From: an uncultured Halomonas sp.
GTDB taxonomy: Bacteria > Pseudomonadota > Gammaproteobacteria > Pseudomonadales > Halomonadaceae
DNA: 64,000 bases
NCBI RefSeq assembly: GCF_947493865.1
Contig: NZ_CANLTC010000016.1
Span: forward strand, 1 to 64,000
Reading direction: 5' to 3'
A program made the position numbers and the translations under genes. The notes under the pieces were generated by a model that did no database searches, was not told the DNA's origin, and worked only from the letters and a program-made list of their open reading frames with translations. Positions 35,949-45,833 of this stretch are shown piece by piece; within the stretch, counting starts at the first letter, position 1; each line of letters starts with the position of its first letter.

Positions 35949-36487
35949 GAGGTTTTACCCGCCGTTGGTGCAGCCTGTCCCTGTCCCCGCGCCGTCTGAA
36001 TGGCGGCGAGAATGTTCTTGTAGGCGCCGCAGCGGCAGATGTTGCCGCTCATCGCCTCACGCACTGCTGCATCGTCGGTTCCAATGCGTTCATCCTCGAG
36101 CAGCGCCGTGGCGGACATCATCTGCCCCGGGGTGCAAAAGCCGCACTGGTAGGCGTCATGTTCGAGAAAGGCCTGCTGTACCGGATGCAGACCCGCATCG
36201 TTTGCCAGGCCTTCCACGGTAGTCACCTCGTGGCCCTCGCACATCACCGCCAGCTTCAGGCAGGAATTGATCGCCTGGCCGTCGAGGTGCACCGTGCAGG
36301 CTCCACACTGACCATGATCGCAGCCCTTCTTGGTGCCGGTGAGACCGAGCCGATCGCGCAGCGCATCCAGCAGTACCACGTTGGGGGAAATCCTCAGCTG
36401 GTGCATCTCGCCGTTGACGGACAGTGTCACCGCCGTCTCGGCGCTCCCTGCCTCATCGCCTTGTCTGGAATACTCCTTCATGTTCAT
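35945..36487 (-). CDS. paoA: molybdenum hydroxylase [2Fe-2S] subunit (PaoA type)
   Basis: 180 residues. Two [2Fe-2S] domains are marked by GCDHGQCGACTVHLDG with a later NSC, and CGFCTPGQMMSA with CRCGAYKNI. Electrons pass from molybdenum to FAD through these clusters. Unlike E. coli PaoA, which has a Tat signal, this N-terminus (MNMKEYSRQGDEAGSAE) is short and hydrophilic, so the complex is probably cytoplasmic. It is the first gene of the operon. AGGAGAGGG lies upstream of the ATG. Confidence 0.92.
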   Translation of the reverse strand: MNMKEYSRQGDEAGSAETAVTLSVNGEMHQLRISPNVVLLDALRDRLGLTGTKKGCDHGQCGACTVHLDGQAINSCLKLAVMCEGHEVTTVEGLANDAGLHPVQQAFLEHDAYQCGFCTPGQMMSATALLEDERIGTDDAAVREAMSGNICRCGAYKNILAAIQTARGQGQAAPTAGKTS

Positions 36488-36552
36488 AGCCCTCTCCTTG
36501 TCAATGCCATATTACGACTCGTGGCAAGCGTCACGGTTCGCTTGCCAAGCTT

Positions 36553-36673
36553 TACCCGAAAAGTACCTGCGCTCGTCTATACAGCGTTAAAAATTAGCTC
36601 AAGATACTCATTTACACCGCGTAAACTCCGTTCTTTCGCTAATTTTTGCCTTGCCTAGACCTCGCTCGCTCAC
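36553..36673. repeat. diverged copy of the fabY-coaD intergenic repeat
   Basis: Read on the minus strand, this block matches 7392-7532 over most of its length: both contain GCAAGGC near the start, CGAAAGA, AGTTTAC, ATGAG and an AACGC/GTAT core, in the same order. I estimate roughly 70% identity by eye. Its ends differ from the 16-bp inverted repeat of the other copy. It lies upstream of paoA and beside MITE copy 2; no gene was seen in 36488-36742. Confidence 0.55.
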
Positions 36674-36742
36674 TTTTCAGACAAAGCTTGCAGTTTTTAT
36701 CAATCTTGAGAAAGCTTTAGAATAGAACAGTCGTGCGGTGTA

Positions 36743-37013
36743 TTAGGGCCTGTTGACGTTTCATCGCGAACCGCGTTGCTGCATCAAAAGGTGTCAGTCA
36801 AGGCGCGAAGCGCAGGGAAGGGTTATTCCCTTTTCAAGCTTCGCAACGCAGAATGGCACTTTTTGATGCGCAACCCGAAGGGCTGGGCCAGTTTTTATCC
36901 GCTGCTGCGTTAGTCGTCGTTCATTTGGAATAACCAAATGTCTCTCCTCCTGCCTTGCCCCGAATAAAAACTGGCGCCAGCGCGGCCGTGAATGAAACGT
37001 CAACAGGCCCTAA
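36743..37013 (-). mobile_element. 271-bp MITE-like element, copy 2
   Basis: Bounded by TTAGGGCCTGTTGACG and its complement CGTCAACAGGCCCTAA. It has exactly the length of 9833-10103 and is nearly the same sequence on the opposite strand. It contains no transposase. The last bases (CTA, 37010-37012) are the stop codon of emrB on the minus strand, so the element's end closes that gene. Confidence 0.85.
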
Positions 37014-38563
37014 GCCTCGATGCGCTTGAGCAGTAACACCAACGGCACGCAAAACAGATAGATCAGCCCCAACCACAGGAAGATATCGTTAAAGGCCAGC
37101 ACTTCCGCTTGCAGCGACACCCGCTGGCCCAGCAGGGCCACGGCACTGCGATAGGGGTCGGCAACATGGCCTTCGAACAGCGCCTGATAGCGTGCCAGCT
37201 CCTCGATGACCACGGCGCGCCCGGTATCCAATGCCGGAATCAGCTGATTCCAGTGATAGTCCACCTGAATATCGCGCACCGTATCCAGCAGCGCCAGCCC
37301 CACGGCCCCGCCCAGATTGCGCATCACGTTGAACAAGCCGCTGGCGTTGCCCACCTCATGAACCGGCAGCGTACCCAGGGCGATTCGCGAGGCAGGAATC
37401 AGACACATGATCAGCCCGATCCCGCGCACCACCTGGGGCCAGAAGAACTGCCAGAATCCAGACTCCACGGTCAGATTGGCGTTCATTACCGTGCCGATTC
37501 CCACCAGCGCCAGGCCCGCGAACAGCAGCGCCCGCAGATCCACATGGTTGGACAGCTTGCCGACTACTGGCGCGCCGAGGAACATCGCCACCCCGGTGAC
37601 GAACATCACCTCACCGATCTGCAGACTCGAGTAGCCGCGGACGTAACCAAAAAACAGCGGCATGATGTAGACCAGCCCGTAGAGCGCAATGCCGATGACG
37701 AAGCCAAGCCCCGCCCCCAGGGCGAAGTTGCGATTGGCGAAGGCGCGTAGATCGACGATGGGGTGACCCGTGGTCAGGGTGCGATAAAAGAAGCCGATGC
37801 AGGACGCGATGCAAACCAGCGTCATGGTCAGGATCAAGGTACTGGCAAACCAGTCATCGCCAGGGCCTTCCTCCAGCACGAACTCGAGGCTGCCTAGAAA
37901 GATCGCCAGTAGCGTCAGACCGACGATGTCCAGCCGTCGCGCTGCGTCGCGATCGCCCTTGTCGATATCAAGGCACTTCCATGCCGCCCAGGTCACGATG
38001 ATGCCGGGAATCAGATTGGCCAGGAACAACCAGTGCCAGCTGGCGAACTCGGTGATATAGCCACCCACCGTGGGGCCGATGGAGGGGGCCATGGTCACTA
38101 CCATGCCGATCACCGCCTGCACGCTGCCCATCACCCAGCGCGGAAAGATCGAGAAGCTGATTGCCTGGGTGATGGGGATCATCGCCCCGCCCATGAACCC
38201 CTGGATGGCCCGCAGCACGATCAGTTGTTCGATGCTGCCCGCCAGGGCACAGCCCAGGCTTGCCAGGGTGAAGCCGGCACTGGAAATGACGAAGGCAATA
38301 CGGGTCGAGAGAATCCGGGTAAGCATGCCGGACAGCGGAATCATGACGATTTCGGCGATCAGATAGGAGGTCTGAACCCAGGAGATCTCGTCGTCGCTGG
38401 CGGAGACGCCGGCCTGTATCTCGTTGAGGGAGCTTGCCACGATCTGGATATCCAGAATCGCCATGAACATGCCGAATACCGCGGCGATGAATCCCCAGCG
38501 CTGGATCCAGGGTGGCATATCGCTGACCCCAAAGGTCGGCGTGGATACAGCCGTATCGCTCAC
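37010..38563 (-). CDS. emrB: EmrB-type drug efflux MFS transporter (DHA2)
   Basis: 517 residues with 14 predicted helices, standard for EmrB/QacA-type DHA2 antiporters. Residues 28-75 (MDIQIVASSLNEIQAG in context, then SWVQTSYLIAEIVMIPLSGML) form the first helices, with the motif-C segment in helix 5. Its ATG overlaps the emrA stop (ATGA). With EmrA and an outer-membrane TolC it would expel hydrophobic drugs across both membranes. The TAG stop is contributed by the adjoining mobile element; the C-terminus KRIEA may therefore differ from that of relatives. Confidence 0.9.
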   Translation of the reverse strand: MSDTAVSTPTFGVSDMPPWIQRWGFIAAVFGMFMAILDIQIVASSLNEIQAGVSASDDEISWVQTSYLIAEIVMIPLSGMLTRILSTRIAFVISSAGFTLASLGCALAGSIEQLIVLRAIQGFMGGAMIPITQAISFSIFPRWVMGSVQAVIGMVVTMAPSIGPTVGGYITEFASWHWLFLANLIPGIIVTWAAWKCLDIDKGDRDAARRLDIVGLTLLAIFLGSLEFVLEEGPGDDWFASTLILTMTLVCIASCIGFFYRTLTTGHPIVDLRAFANRNFALGAGLGFVIGIALYGLVYIMPLFFGYVRGYSSLQIGEVMFVTGVAMFLGAPVVGKLSNHVDLRALLFAGLALVGIGTVMNANLTVESGFWQFFWPQVVRGIGLIMCLIPASRIALGTLPVHEVGNASGLFNVMRNLGGAVGLALLDTVRDIQVDYHWNQLIPALDTGRAVVIEELARYQALFEGHVADPYRSAVALLGQRVSLQAEVLAFNDIFLWLGLIYLFCVPLVLLLKRIEA

Positions 38564-39654
38564 GAGGCCGGGGCTGTCTCAGGTTGCTCGCCGGTATCGG
38601 AGTGCAGTTCGGGGCTGGCATCGAGATTGCGAGTATCGATCCTGGGGACTACGGACAAGCCTGCGCGTAGACGATCGAGCGCCTTCTCAGGTTTGGTCAC
38701 GCGAATCTTCACCGGTACCCGCTGCACGATCTTGTTGAAGTTGCCGGTAGCGTTGTCTCTCGGCAGCAGGCTGAATTCACTGCCGGTGGCCGGCGCCAGG
38801 CTTTCGACCACGCCTTCGAATGTGATGCCCGGATAGGCGTCGATCTCGAGCACCACCGGCTGGCCGGTGCGCATGCGGGTAATCTGGGTTTCCTTGTAGT
38901 TGGCAATGACGTAAGCGGACTCGATCGGCACCAGCTGCATCAGCGTCATCGACGGCTGGGCCAGATCGCCCACCTCTACATCGACGCTGGTGACCACGCC
39001 GTTGCGCGGGGCCCTGAGACGGATCTTGTCGAGCTGATTGCGCGCGTAAGTCAACTCCGCCGTGGCTGCGTCGCGATTGGCCTTGGCGCTGTCGACGCTG
39101 GCCTCGGCGACAGCCAATTGCCGCTTGGCGGAAACGACGCTCGCGCGGCGCATGGCCAGGGTCGACTGTGCGATGGCAAGCGCGGTCTGATCATCCTCGA
39201 GCTGTTGCCGCGAGGCATATTGCCGCGACTCCAGGGAGGTTGAACGCTCCAGGTCCTGACGCGCCTGCTGCACATCCGCTTCGGCGGCACTGACCTGGGT
39301 CTGGGTTTCGTCGATGGCTGCCTGCCGTAGATCGACCTGCCGCCGTGCCTCGACGATATTGGCCGTCGCAACGGCCTGCTGGGCTTCAGCCTTGGCTATT
39401 CGATCGCGAATATCGCCAGCGTCCAGCCGCACCAGCAGATCGCCTTCTTGCACCGGCTGATTGTCATCTACCGCCACCTCGACGACTCGCGCCGTGAGTT
39501 CTGGGCGTAGCGCGACACTGTCGCTGTGTACGTAGGCGTTGTCGGTCTCTTCCATGAAACGCCCGGTCGTCCACCAATGAATGCCCCACCAGGCCAGACC
39601 GGCAAGGGCTACTACGGCGATCACCGTAGTAGCCACCTTTACGCCCTTCTTCAT
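38560..39654 (-). CDS. emrA: EmrA-type membrane fusion protein (HlyD family)
   Basis: 364 residues. One N-terminal transmembrane helix (VATTVIAVVALAGLAWWGIHWW), a biotinyl-lipoyl-like segment (YVHSDSVALRPELTARVVEVAVDDNQPVQEGDLLVRLD), a long coiled-coil hairpin (residues about 95-210, rich in Ala, Gln and Arg) and a beta-barrel end. This is the periplasmic adaptor between EmrB and a TolC-like channel. No regulator gene is adjacent. It is divergent from the aglE operon. Confidence 0.9.
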   Translation of the reverse strand: MKKGVKVATTVIAVVALAGLAWWGIHWWTTGRFMEETDNAYVHSDSVALRPELTARVVEVAVDDNQPVQEGDLLVRLDAGDIRDRIAKAEAQQAVATANIVEARRQVDLRQAAIDETQTQVSAAEADVQQARQDLERSTSLESRQYASRQQLEDDQTALAIAQSTLAMRRASVVSAKRQLAVAEASVDSAKANRDAATAELTYARNQLDKIRLRAPRNGVVTSVDVEVGDLAQPSMTLMQLVPIESAYVIANYKETQITRMRTGQPVVLEIDAYPGITFEGVVESLAPATGSEFSLLPRDNATGNFNKIVQRVPVKIRVTKPEKALDRLRAGLSVVPRIDTRNLDASPELHSDTGEQPETAPAS

Positions 39655-39810
39655 GCCTATTCTTTACTCCCTTAAGCCATAGCGATTGGCGTTGCCGAAC
39701 CTATCTACAGTAACGTCCTCCTTCGAGCAAGTCATCCAAGGGGCAGGCAGAAGCATTACACCCAAAGTCTATATTGCTGTCAGCGACGACGGGGATTACG
39801 GTTAGGGAAA

Positions 39811-39824
39811 CTTAAACGATTAAG
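39811..39824. promoter_or_regulatory. candidate AglR operator upstream of aglE
   Basis: CTTAAACGATTAAG is an imperfect palindrome (half-sites CTTAAAC and CTTAATC) with the central CG typical of LacI-family operators. It lies 66 bases before the aglE ATG. The identical 14-mer is at 49100-49113, upstream of the porin gene. Confidence 0.75.
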
Positions 39825-39889
39825 ATGCAACTCCATACGCCTCTCCATCCATAGATTCGAAAACAAGAACCCCGCGAGGTAAATCGCCC

Positions 39890-41155
39890 ATGTATCGCAA
39901 GCTGATCTCCGTTATTGCAATGGCCGGTGCCGCCAGTGTCGCCACTCAGGCCCAGGCCGCCGAATTGACGATTTCCTGTGGTGCCGTGGGCGCCGAACTC
40001 GCTCTCTGCGAAGAAGGCGTCAAGCGCTGGGAAGAGAAGACCGGTCATGAGGTGAAGATCGTCTCGACGCCCAACTCCTCTACCGAACGCCTGTCCCTGT
40101 ATCAGCAGATATTGTCCGCCCAATCCAGCGACATCGATGTGATGCAGATCGACGTGGTGTGGCCAGGACTGTTGGCCAATCACCTGCTCGACCTGAACGA
40201 GACATTGGGCAAGGATGCCGCCGAGGGCTTCTTCGACACCATCGTGACCAATAACACCGTCGAGGATCGACTGGTGGCCATGCCCTGGTTCACGGATGCC
40301 GGCGTTCTTTACTACCGCAAGGATCTACTCGAGCAATACGGCCACGAGGCCCCCGAGACCTGGCAGGAGCTGACCGAGATCGCCAAGGAGATCCAGGCCG
40401 AGGAACGCGAGGCCGGCAACGACAAGATGTGGGGCTACGTCTTTCAGGGGCGTGCCTACGAAGGTTTGACCTGTAACGCGCTGGAGTGGATAGCGAGCTA
40501 CGGTGGCGGCACCATCGTCGATGGCGACGGCGAGATCACCATCGACAACCCCCAGGCCCAGAGCGCTCTCGAGCTGGCGGCCACCTGGATCGGCGATATC
40601 TCGCCCAACGGGGTGCTCAACTACACCGAGGAGGAGGCGCGGGGCATCTTCCAGTCCGGCAACGCGGTGTTCATGCGTAACTGGCCCTATGCCTGGTCCC
40701 TGGCCCAGAGCGAGGACAGCGAGGTGCGCGACAGGGTCGGCGTGGTCAAGCTGCCCCATGGCCCCGAGGGCGGAAGCGCCGCCACCCTGGGCGGCTGGAA
40801 CCTGGCGGTTTCCAAGTACACGGAAAACCCCGACATCGCCGCGGATCTGGTGGCCTTCCTGACCTCCAGGGAGGAACAGAAGCGCCGCGCCATCGAAGGG
40901 TCCTACAATCCGACCATTGCCGGCCTCTATGAAGACGAGGAAGTACTCGAGGCAGTGCCCTTCTTCGGCACGCTCTACGAGACCTTCACCAATGCAGTAG
41001 CGCGCCCCTCGGCGCCCACCGGGGATAACTACGGCCGGGTCAGCAATGCCTTCTTCAATGCCACGCACAATGTGCTGTCCGGCAACCAGAGCAGCGCGGA
41101 GGCGCTTTCCCAACTCGATAGCGAACTGTCACGCATCAAGCGTCGCCGCTGGTGA
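39890..41155 (+). CDS. aglE: alpha-glucoside ABC transporter substrate-binding protein
   Basis: 421 residues, family 1 (maltose-binding-like) periplasmic protein. Signal peptide LISVIAMAGAASVATQAQAA, then ELTISCGAVGAELALCEEGVKRWEEKTGHEV. AMPWFTDAGVLYYRKDLLEQYG and GGWNLAVSKYTENPD are typical of AglE/ThuE proteins that bind sucrose, trehalose or maltose-type alpha-glucosides. It begins an operon whose order, aglE-F-G-A-K, matches the Sinorhizobium alpha-glucoside locus. A LacI-type operator lies 66 bases upstream. The exact sugar is inferred. Confidence 0.88.
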   Translation: MYRKLISVIAMAGAASVATQAQAAELTISCGAVGAELALCEEGVKRWEEKTGHEVKIVSTPNSSTERLSLYQQILSAQSSDIDVMQIDVVWPGLLANHLLDLNETLGKDAAEGFFDTIVTNNTVEDRLVAMPWFTDAGVLYYRKDLLEQYGHEAPETWQELTEIAKEIQAEEREAGNDKMWGYVFQGRAYEGLTCNALEWIASYGGGTIVDGDGEITIDNPQAQSALELAATWIGDISPNGVLNYTEEEARGIFQSGNAVFMRNWPYAWSLAQSEDSEVRDRVGVVKLPHGPEGGSAATLGGWNLAVSKYTENPDIAADLVAFLTSREEQKRRAIEGSYNPTIAGLYEDEEVLEAVPFFGTLYETFTNAVARPSAPTGDNYGRVSNAFFNATHNVLSGNQSSAEALSQLDSELSRIKRRRW

Positions 41156-41169
41156 CCCGGGAGCGCCCC

Positions 41170-42159
41170 ATGACCAAGTCCGCCATGACTGGGCCCACCA
41201 ACCAGAGCGCACCTGACAAGGTGCGCTCACCCGAAAAGGGCTATCGCGGCACCAAAGTGCGCCGCCAGCGCGTACGCGCCGCCTGGCTATTCCTGATTCC
41301 CATGCTGGTGACCCTGGTACTGGTCGCCGGCTGGCCACTGGTGCGCACCTTCTATTTCAGCTTCACCGATGCCTCGCTATCCGACACCGCCGGTGCCACA
41401 TTCATCGGCATCGAGAACTACTTGGTCTATGACGACGGCAACTGGTACGGCATCCTCACCGATCCGACCTGGTGGATCGCAGTGTGGAACACACTGTTCT
41501 TCAGCGTCGTCTCGGTGTCCCTGGAGGTGGTCTTCGGCATCATCGTCGCCTTGCTGCTCAATGCCGAGTTCAAGGGGCGCATTCTGGTGCGTGCGGCGGT
41601 GTTGATCCCCTGGGCCATCCCCACCATCGTCTCGGCCAAGATATGGGCGTGGATGCTCAACGACCAGTTCGGCATCATCAATCATCTGCTGCTGGCTTTG
41701 GGCGTGATCGACAGCCCTCTGGCCTGGACCGCCGACGCGGATCTCTCGATGTGGGCGGTGATCATGGTCGACGTATGGAAGGCCACTCCCTTTGTCGCCC
41801 TGCTAATGCTGGCAGCGCTGCAGATGCTGCCCAAGGACTGCTTTGAAGCCGCCGAGGTGGATGGCATCCACCCCTTGAAGGTGTTCTTCCGTGTCACCCT
41901 GCCGCTGATCACCCCGGCACTGCTGGTAGCGGTGATCTTCCGACTGCTCGATGCGCTGCGGGTGTTCGACGTCATCTACGTGCTGACCTCCAACTCCACC
42001 AGCACCATGACCATGTCGATCTACGCCCGCCAGCAGCTGGTCGAATTTCAGGATGTGGGCTACGGCAGTGCCGCCTCGACCCTGCTGTTCTTGATCATCG
42101 CCCTGGTGACGATCGTCTATCTGTACCTGGGTCGTCGTCAGCTAGGAGTCGACCAATGA
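41170..42159 (+). CDS. aglF: alpha-glucoside ABC transporter permease AglF
   Basis: About 329 residues, six transmembrane helices and a hydrophilic N-terminal tail of 40 residues. The first helix is AAWLFLIPMLVTLVLVAGWPLVRTFYFSFTDASL, as in MalF-type permeases, and the EAA loop is DCFEAAEVDGIHPLKVFFRVTLPLITPALL. A GTG at 41152 overlaps the aglE stop (alternative start), but ATG 41170 is preferred here. Its stop overlaps the aglG start (ATGA, 42156-42159). Confidence 0.88.
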   Translation: MTKSAMTGPTNQSAPDKVRSPEKGYRGTKVRRQRVRAAWLFLIPMLVTLVLVAGWPLVRTFYFSFTDASLSDTAGATFIGIENYLVYDDGNWYGILTDPTWWIAVWNTLFFSVVSVSLEVVFGIIVALLLNAEFKGRILVRAAVLIPWAIPTIVSAKIWAWMLNDQFGIINHLLLALGVIDSPLAWTADADLSMWAVIMVDVWKATPFVALLMLAALQMLPKDCFEAAEVDGIHPLKVFFRVTLPLITPALLVAVIFRLLDALRVFDVIYVLTSNSTSTMTMSIYARQQLVEFQDVGYGSAASTLLFLIIALVTIVYLYLGRRQLGVDQ

Positions 42160-42998
42160 ATCAGTACCAGCTTTTCAAACTGCTAAAACGTGTCGGCCTG
42201 TGGGCTCTGATCGCGGTGGTCATGGTCTATGCCATCTTTCCCTTTTATTACGCGGTGATCACCTCGCTGAAACCGTCCAGCGAACTTTTCCGCGTCGACT
42301 TCTGGCTCTCCTCGCTGGATTTCAGCAACTATGTGCAGATCCTGTCCCAGAAGAGCTTCATACAAGCCATCGGTAACTCCATCCTGGTGGCCGTCAGCGT
42401 AGTATTCATCGCTCTGCTACTGGGTATCACCGCCTCCTACTCCCTGGGCAGGGTACGCTTTCGTGGACGCACCACGGTGCTGCTGGTCATTCTCGGGGTT
42501 TCAATGTTCCCCCAGGTGGCGGTGCTCTCGGGCTTATTCGAAGTCATTCGTGCCCTGGACCTCTACAATAATCCGGGCGGCTTGATCCTGAGCTATACCA
42601 TCTTCACCCTGCCCTTCACCGTCTGGGTGCTGACCACTTTCATGCGCCAGTTGCCCATGGAGCTGGAAGAAGCGGCGATCATGGATGGCGCCACCCCTTG
42701 GGTGACTCTTACCCGTGTATTCCTCCCCTTGATGTGGCCCGCCATGGCAACTACCGGCCTGCTGGCCTTCATCGCCGCCTGGAACGAATTCCTCTTTGCG
42801 CTGACCTTCACCCTCACGGACAGCCAGCGTACGGTGCCCGTCGCCATCGCCCTGATCTCCGGAGGCAGCCAGCACGAGCTGCCTTGGGGGCCGATCATGG
42901 CCGCCTCTGTGACCGTCACGGTGCCGCTGGTCATTCTGGTAATGATCTTCCAGCGGCGCATCGTTTCGGGGCTGACCGCCGGTGCCGTCAAGGGCTAG
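42156..42998 (+). CDS. aglG: alpha-glucoside ABC transporter permease AglG
   Basis: 280 residues, six helices, MalG-type. The EAA loop reads ELEEAAIMDGATPWVTLTRVFLPLMWPAM, and the end of the protein contains HELPWGPIMAASVTVTVPLV. It pairs with AglF to form the membrane channel. Starts at ATG 42156 within the aglF stop overlap. Confidence 0.9.
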   Translation: MNQYQLFKLLKRVGLWALIAVVMVYAIFPFYYAVITSLKPSSELFRVDFWLSSLDFSNYVQILSQKSFIQAIGNSILVAVSVVFIALLLGITASYSLGRVRFRGRTTVLLVILGVSMFPQVAVLSGLFEVIRALDLYNNPGGLILSYTIFTLPFTVWVLTTFMRQLPMELEEAAIMDGATPWVTLTRVFLPLMWPAMATTGLLAFIAAWNEFLFALTFTLTDSQRTVPVAIALISGGSQHELPWGPIMAASVTVTVPLVILVMIFQRRIVSGLTAGAVKG

Positions 42999-43025
42999 TT
43001 TTCAATGATCTCAATGGACTTTCAG

Positions 43026-44654
43026 ATGCAAGACAACCTGACCTGGTGGCGCGGTGGTGTCATCTACCAGATCTATCCACGCAGTTTCATGGATCACAAC
43101 GGTGATGGCATCGGCGACCTGCGTGGCATCATCAGTCGGCTCGATTACGTGGCTAGCCTGGGTGTCGATGGCATCTGGCTGTCGCCCTTCTTCACCTCGC
43201 CGATGCTGGACTTCGGCTACGACGTCAGCGACTACCGTAACGTCGACCCGATGTTCGGCACCCTCGATGACTTCACGACACTATTGGCTCGCGCCCATCA
43301 ACTGGGACTCAAGGTCATCATCGACCAGGTCATCAGCCACAGCTCGGACCAGCACCCCTGGTTTCAACAGAGTCGCCAGAATCGCGACAACGACAAGGCG
43401 AACTGGTATGTCTGGGCCGATCCCAAGCCTGACGGCACACCGCCCAACAACTGGCTATCGATCTTCGGCGGGCCGGCCTGGACCTTCGATTCACGGCGTC
43501 GCCAGTACTATCTACACAACTTCCTGACCAGTCAGCCGGACATGAACTTCCACAGCCCGGAGGTACGTGCCGCGCAGTTGGACAACATGCGCTTCTGGCT
43601 GGAACTCGGCGTCGACGGCTTCCGTCTCGATACCGTGAACTTCTATTACCACGATGCCGAGTTGCGTGATAACCCGCCGGTGCCCGCCCATGAGAGCAAG
43701 ACCATGGGTGCACCGGATACCAACCCCTATACCTGGCAGCGCCACAAGTACGACATCAGTCGCCCGGAGAACCTTGTTTTCCTCAGGGAGCTGCGTGCGC
43801 TGATGGACGAGTTCCCAGGCACCACCACGGTGGGTGAGATCGGCGACGACAATCCACTGGAACGCATGGCCGAGTACACGGCGAACGACGACAAGCTACA
43901 CATGGCCTATACCTTCGATCTGCTCAACACGCCAAACTCCGCCTCCTACATTCGCGAAGTGATCGAGCGTTTCCAGCGTCTGGCCGGCGATGCCTGGCCC
44001 TGTTGGGCGCTGTCCAACCACGATGTCATGCGCAGCGCCTCGCGCTGGGGCACCGACCAGGATCCCCTGGCCTATCCCAAGGTCGCCTTGGCCATGCTGT
44101 TTTCCCTGCGTGGCAGTGTCTGCCTTTATCAAGGAGAGGAACTGGGCCTACCCGAAGCCGAGGTGCCCTTCGGGAACATTCAGGACCCCTACGGCAAGGT
44201 ACTGTGGCCTGAGTTCAAGGGACGGGACGGCGCACGCACGCCCATGCCCTGGGATGATATGGAGCATGGCGGCTTTTCCCAGGTAGGTCCTTGGCTACCG
44301 ATAGATTCTCGTCATCTAGCGTTGGCGATAAGCCGGCAACATGACGATAAAGATTCCGTGCTCAATACAGTGCGCAGGATGTTGAGCTTCCGTGCCGCGC
44401 ATCCGGCGCTGATCGATGGCGCTCTGGAACTGGTCGATGTCGGCGAGGATCTACTCGGCTTCGTGCGCCAGGCTGACGGTGAGAATGGGGGCGAGCGGCT
44501 GCTGTGCGTGTTCAACCTGACCGGCGAGCCCCGATCGACCCCCTTGCCGGTAAGCAACGCCGAACCACTCGATACCCATGACTTCGGGATCGAGCTACAC
44601 GGCGATGAGCTTCACCTGCCGCCCTATCAGGCCGGTTTCTTCAAACTCGGATAA
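43026..44654 (+). CDS. aglA: alpha-glucosidase, GH13 (HaG-like)
   Basis: 542 residues from ATG 43026 (MQDNLTWWRGGVIYQIYPRSF). Catalytic residues are visible: nucleophile Asp202 in GFRLDTVNF, acid/base Glu271 in TTVGEIGDDN and Asp333 in ALSNHDVM. Numbered from this start they coincide with the residues I recall for the Halomonas H11 alpha-glucosidase HaG (D202, E271, D333), supporting this start over the one 21 bases earlier. Thr203 after the nucleophile is associated with alpha-1,4 preference in this family. The absence of a signal peptide indicates cytoplasmic cleavage of sugars imported by AglEFGK. Confidence 0.92.
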   Translation: MQDNLTWWRGGVIYQIYPRSFMDHNGDGIGDLRGIISRLDYVASLGVDGIWLSPFFTSPMLDFGYDVSDYRNVDPMFGTLDDFTTLLARAHQLGLKVIIDQVISHSSDQHPWFQQSRQNRDNDKANWYVWADPKPDGTPPNNWLSIFGGPAWTFDSRRRQYYLHNFLTSQPDMNFHSPEVRAAQLDNMRFWLELGVDGFRLDTVNFYYHDAELRDNPPVPAHESKTMGAPDTNPYTWQRHKYDISRPENLVFLRELRALMDEFPGTTTVGEIGDDNPLERMAEYTANDDKLHMAYTFDLLNTPNSASYIREVIERFQRLAGDAWPCWALSNHDVMRSASRWGTDQDPLAYPKVALAMLFSLRGSVCLYQGEELGLPEAEVPFGNIQDPYGKVLWPEFKGRDGARTPMPWDDMEHGGFSQVGPWLPIDSRHLALAISRQHDDKDSVLNTVRRMLSFRAAHPALIDGALELVDVGEDLLGFVRQADGENGGERLLCVFNLTGEPRSTPLPVSNAEPLDTHDFGIELHGDELHLPPYQAGFFKLG

Positions 44655-44717
44655 CGATCGACCCGGCAATCGATACAACAACAGGCCAGCCGCGCCAGGT
44701 TGGCAGGGAGTCGCCAG

Positions 44718-45424
<707 letters not shown>

Positions 45425-45428
<4 letters not shown>

Positions 45429-45817
45429 ATTTCATGCCGGCGGAGCTGGTGCAGAGCGCTGGCAAGGGATGTCGGGTTCGCGCTCCCGGCCTCGGCGAAC
45501 TCGATCTTCCCCAGGATGCCAGCTACCAACAGAGCGGGGCCAGGCTGGCTCTGGGGATACGGCCCGAACATCTGCGCCTGACCGAGGCGCAGGACGACAA
45601 CCGCTTCGAGATCGTCAATGTCGAATACCTGGGCAATGAGGTCTACGTCTACCTGGAGCCCAAGGCCGGCGATACCCTGCTTATCCATCGAAGTGAAGCT
45701 CCCAGCTGCTGGGAAGTCGGCCAACGGGTGGCCCTGGCTCCAGAGCTCGAGCACATTCACCTATTTGACACCCAGGACAAGGCCTTGATGATCAACAAGA
45801 CGAAGGCCACCGTCTGA
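45425..45817 (+). CDS. aglK: alpha-glucoside ABC transporter ATPase, C-terminal regulatory domain (frameshifted aglK)
   Basis: 130 residues that continue the MalK-type protein in another frame: [30 protein letters not shown] (the conserved GxRPE motif of the TOBE-like domain) and later [16 protein letters not shown]. The ATG at 45425 overlaps the TGA of the first part (ATGA), so translation could restart here and yield a separate regulatory subunit. No good ribosome site precedes it. Together the two parts are about 365 residues, the normal length for MalK/AglK. Confidence 0.85.
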
Positions 45818-45833
45818 TAGACAGGAGTTCCAT

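Noticed and set aside
36488..36742. CRISPR or riboswitch in the gap upstream of paoA
   Set aside because: There is no regularly spaced repeat and no recognisable aptamer; the gap is explained by the diverged repeat.
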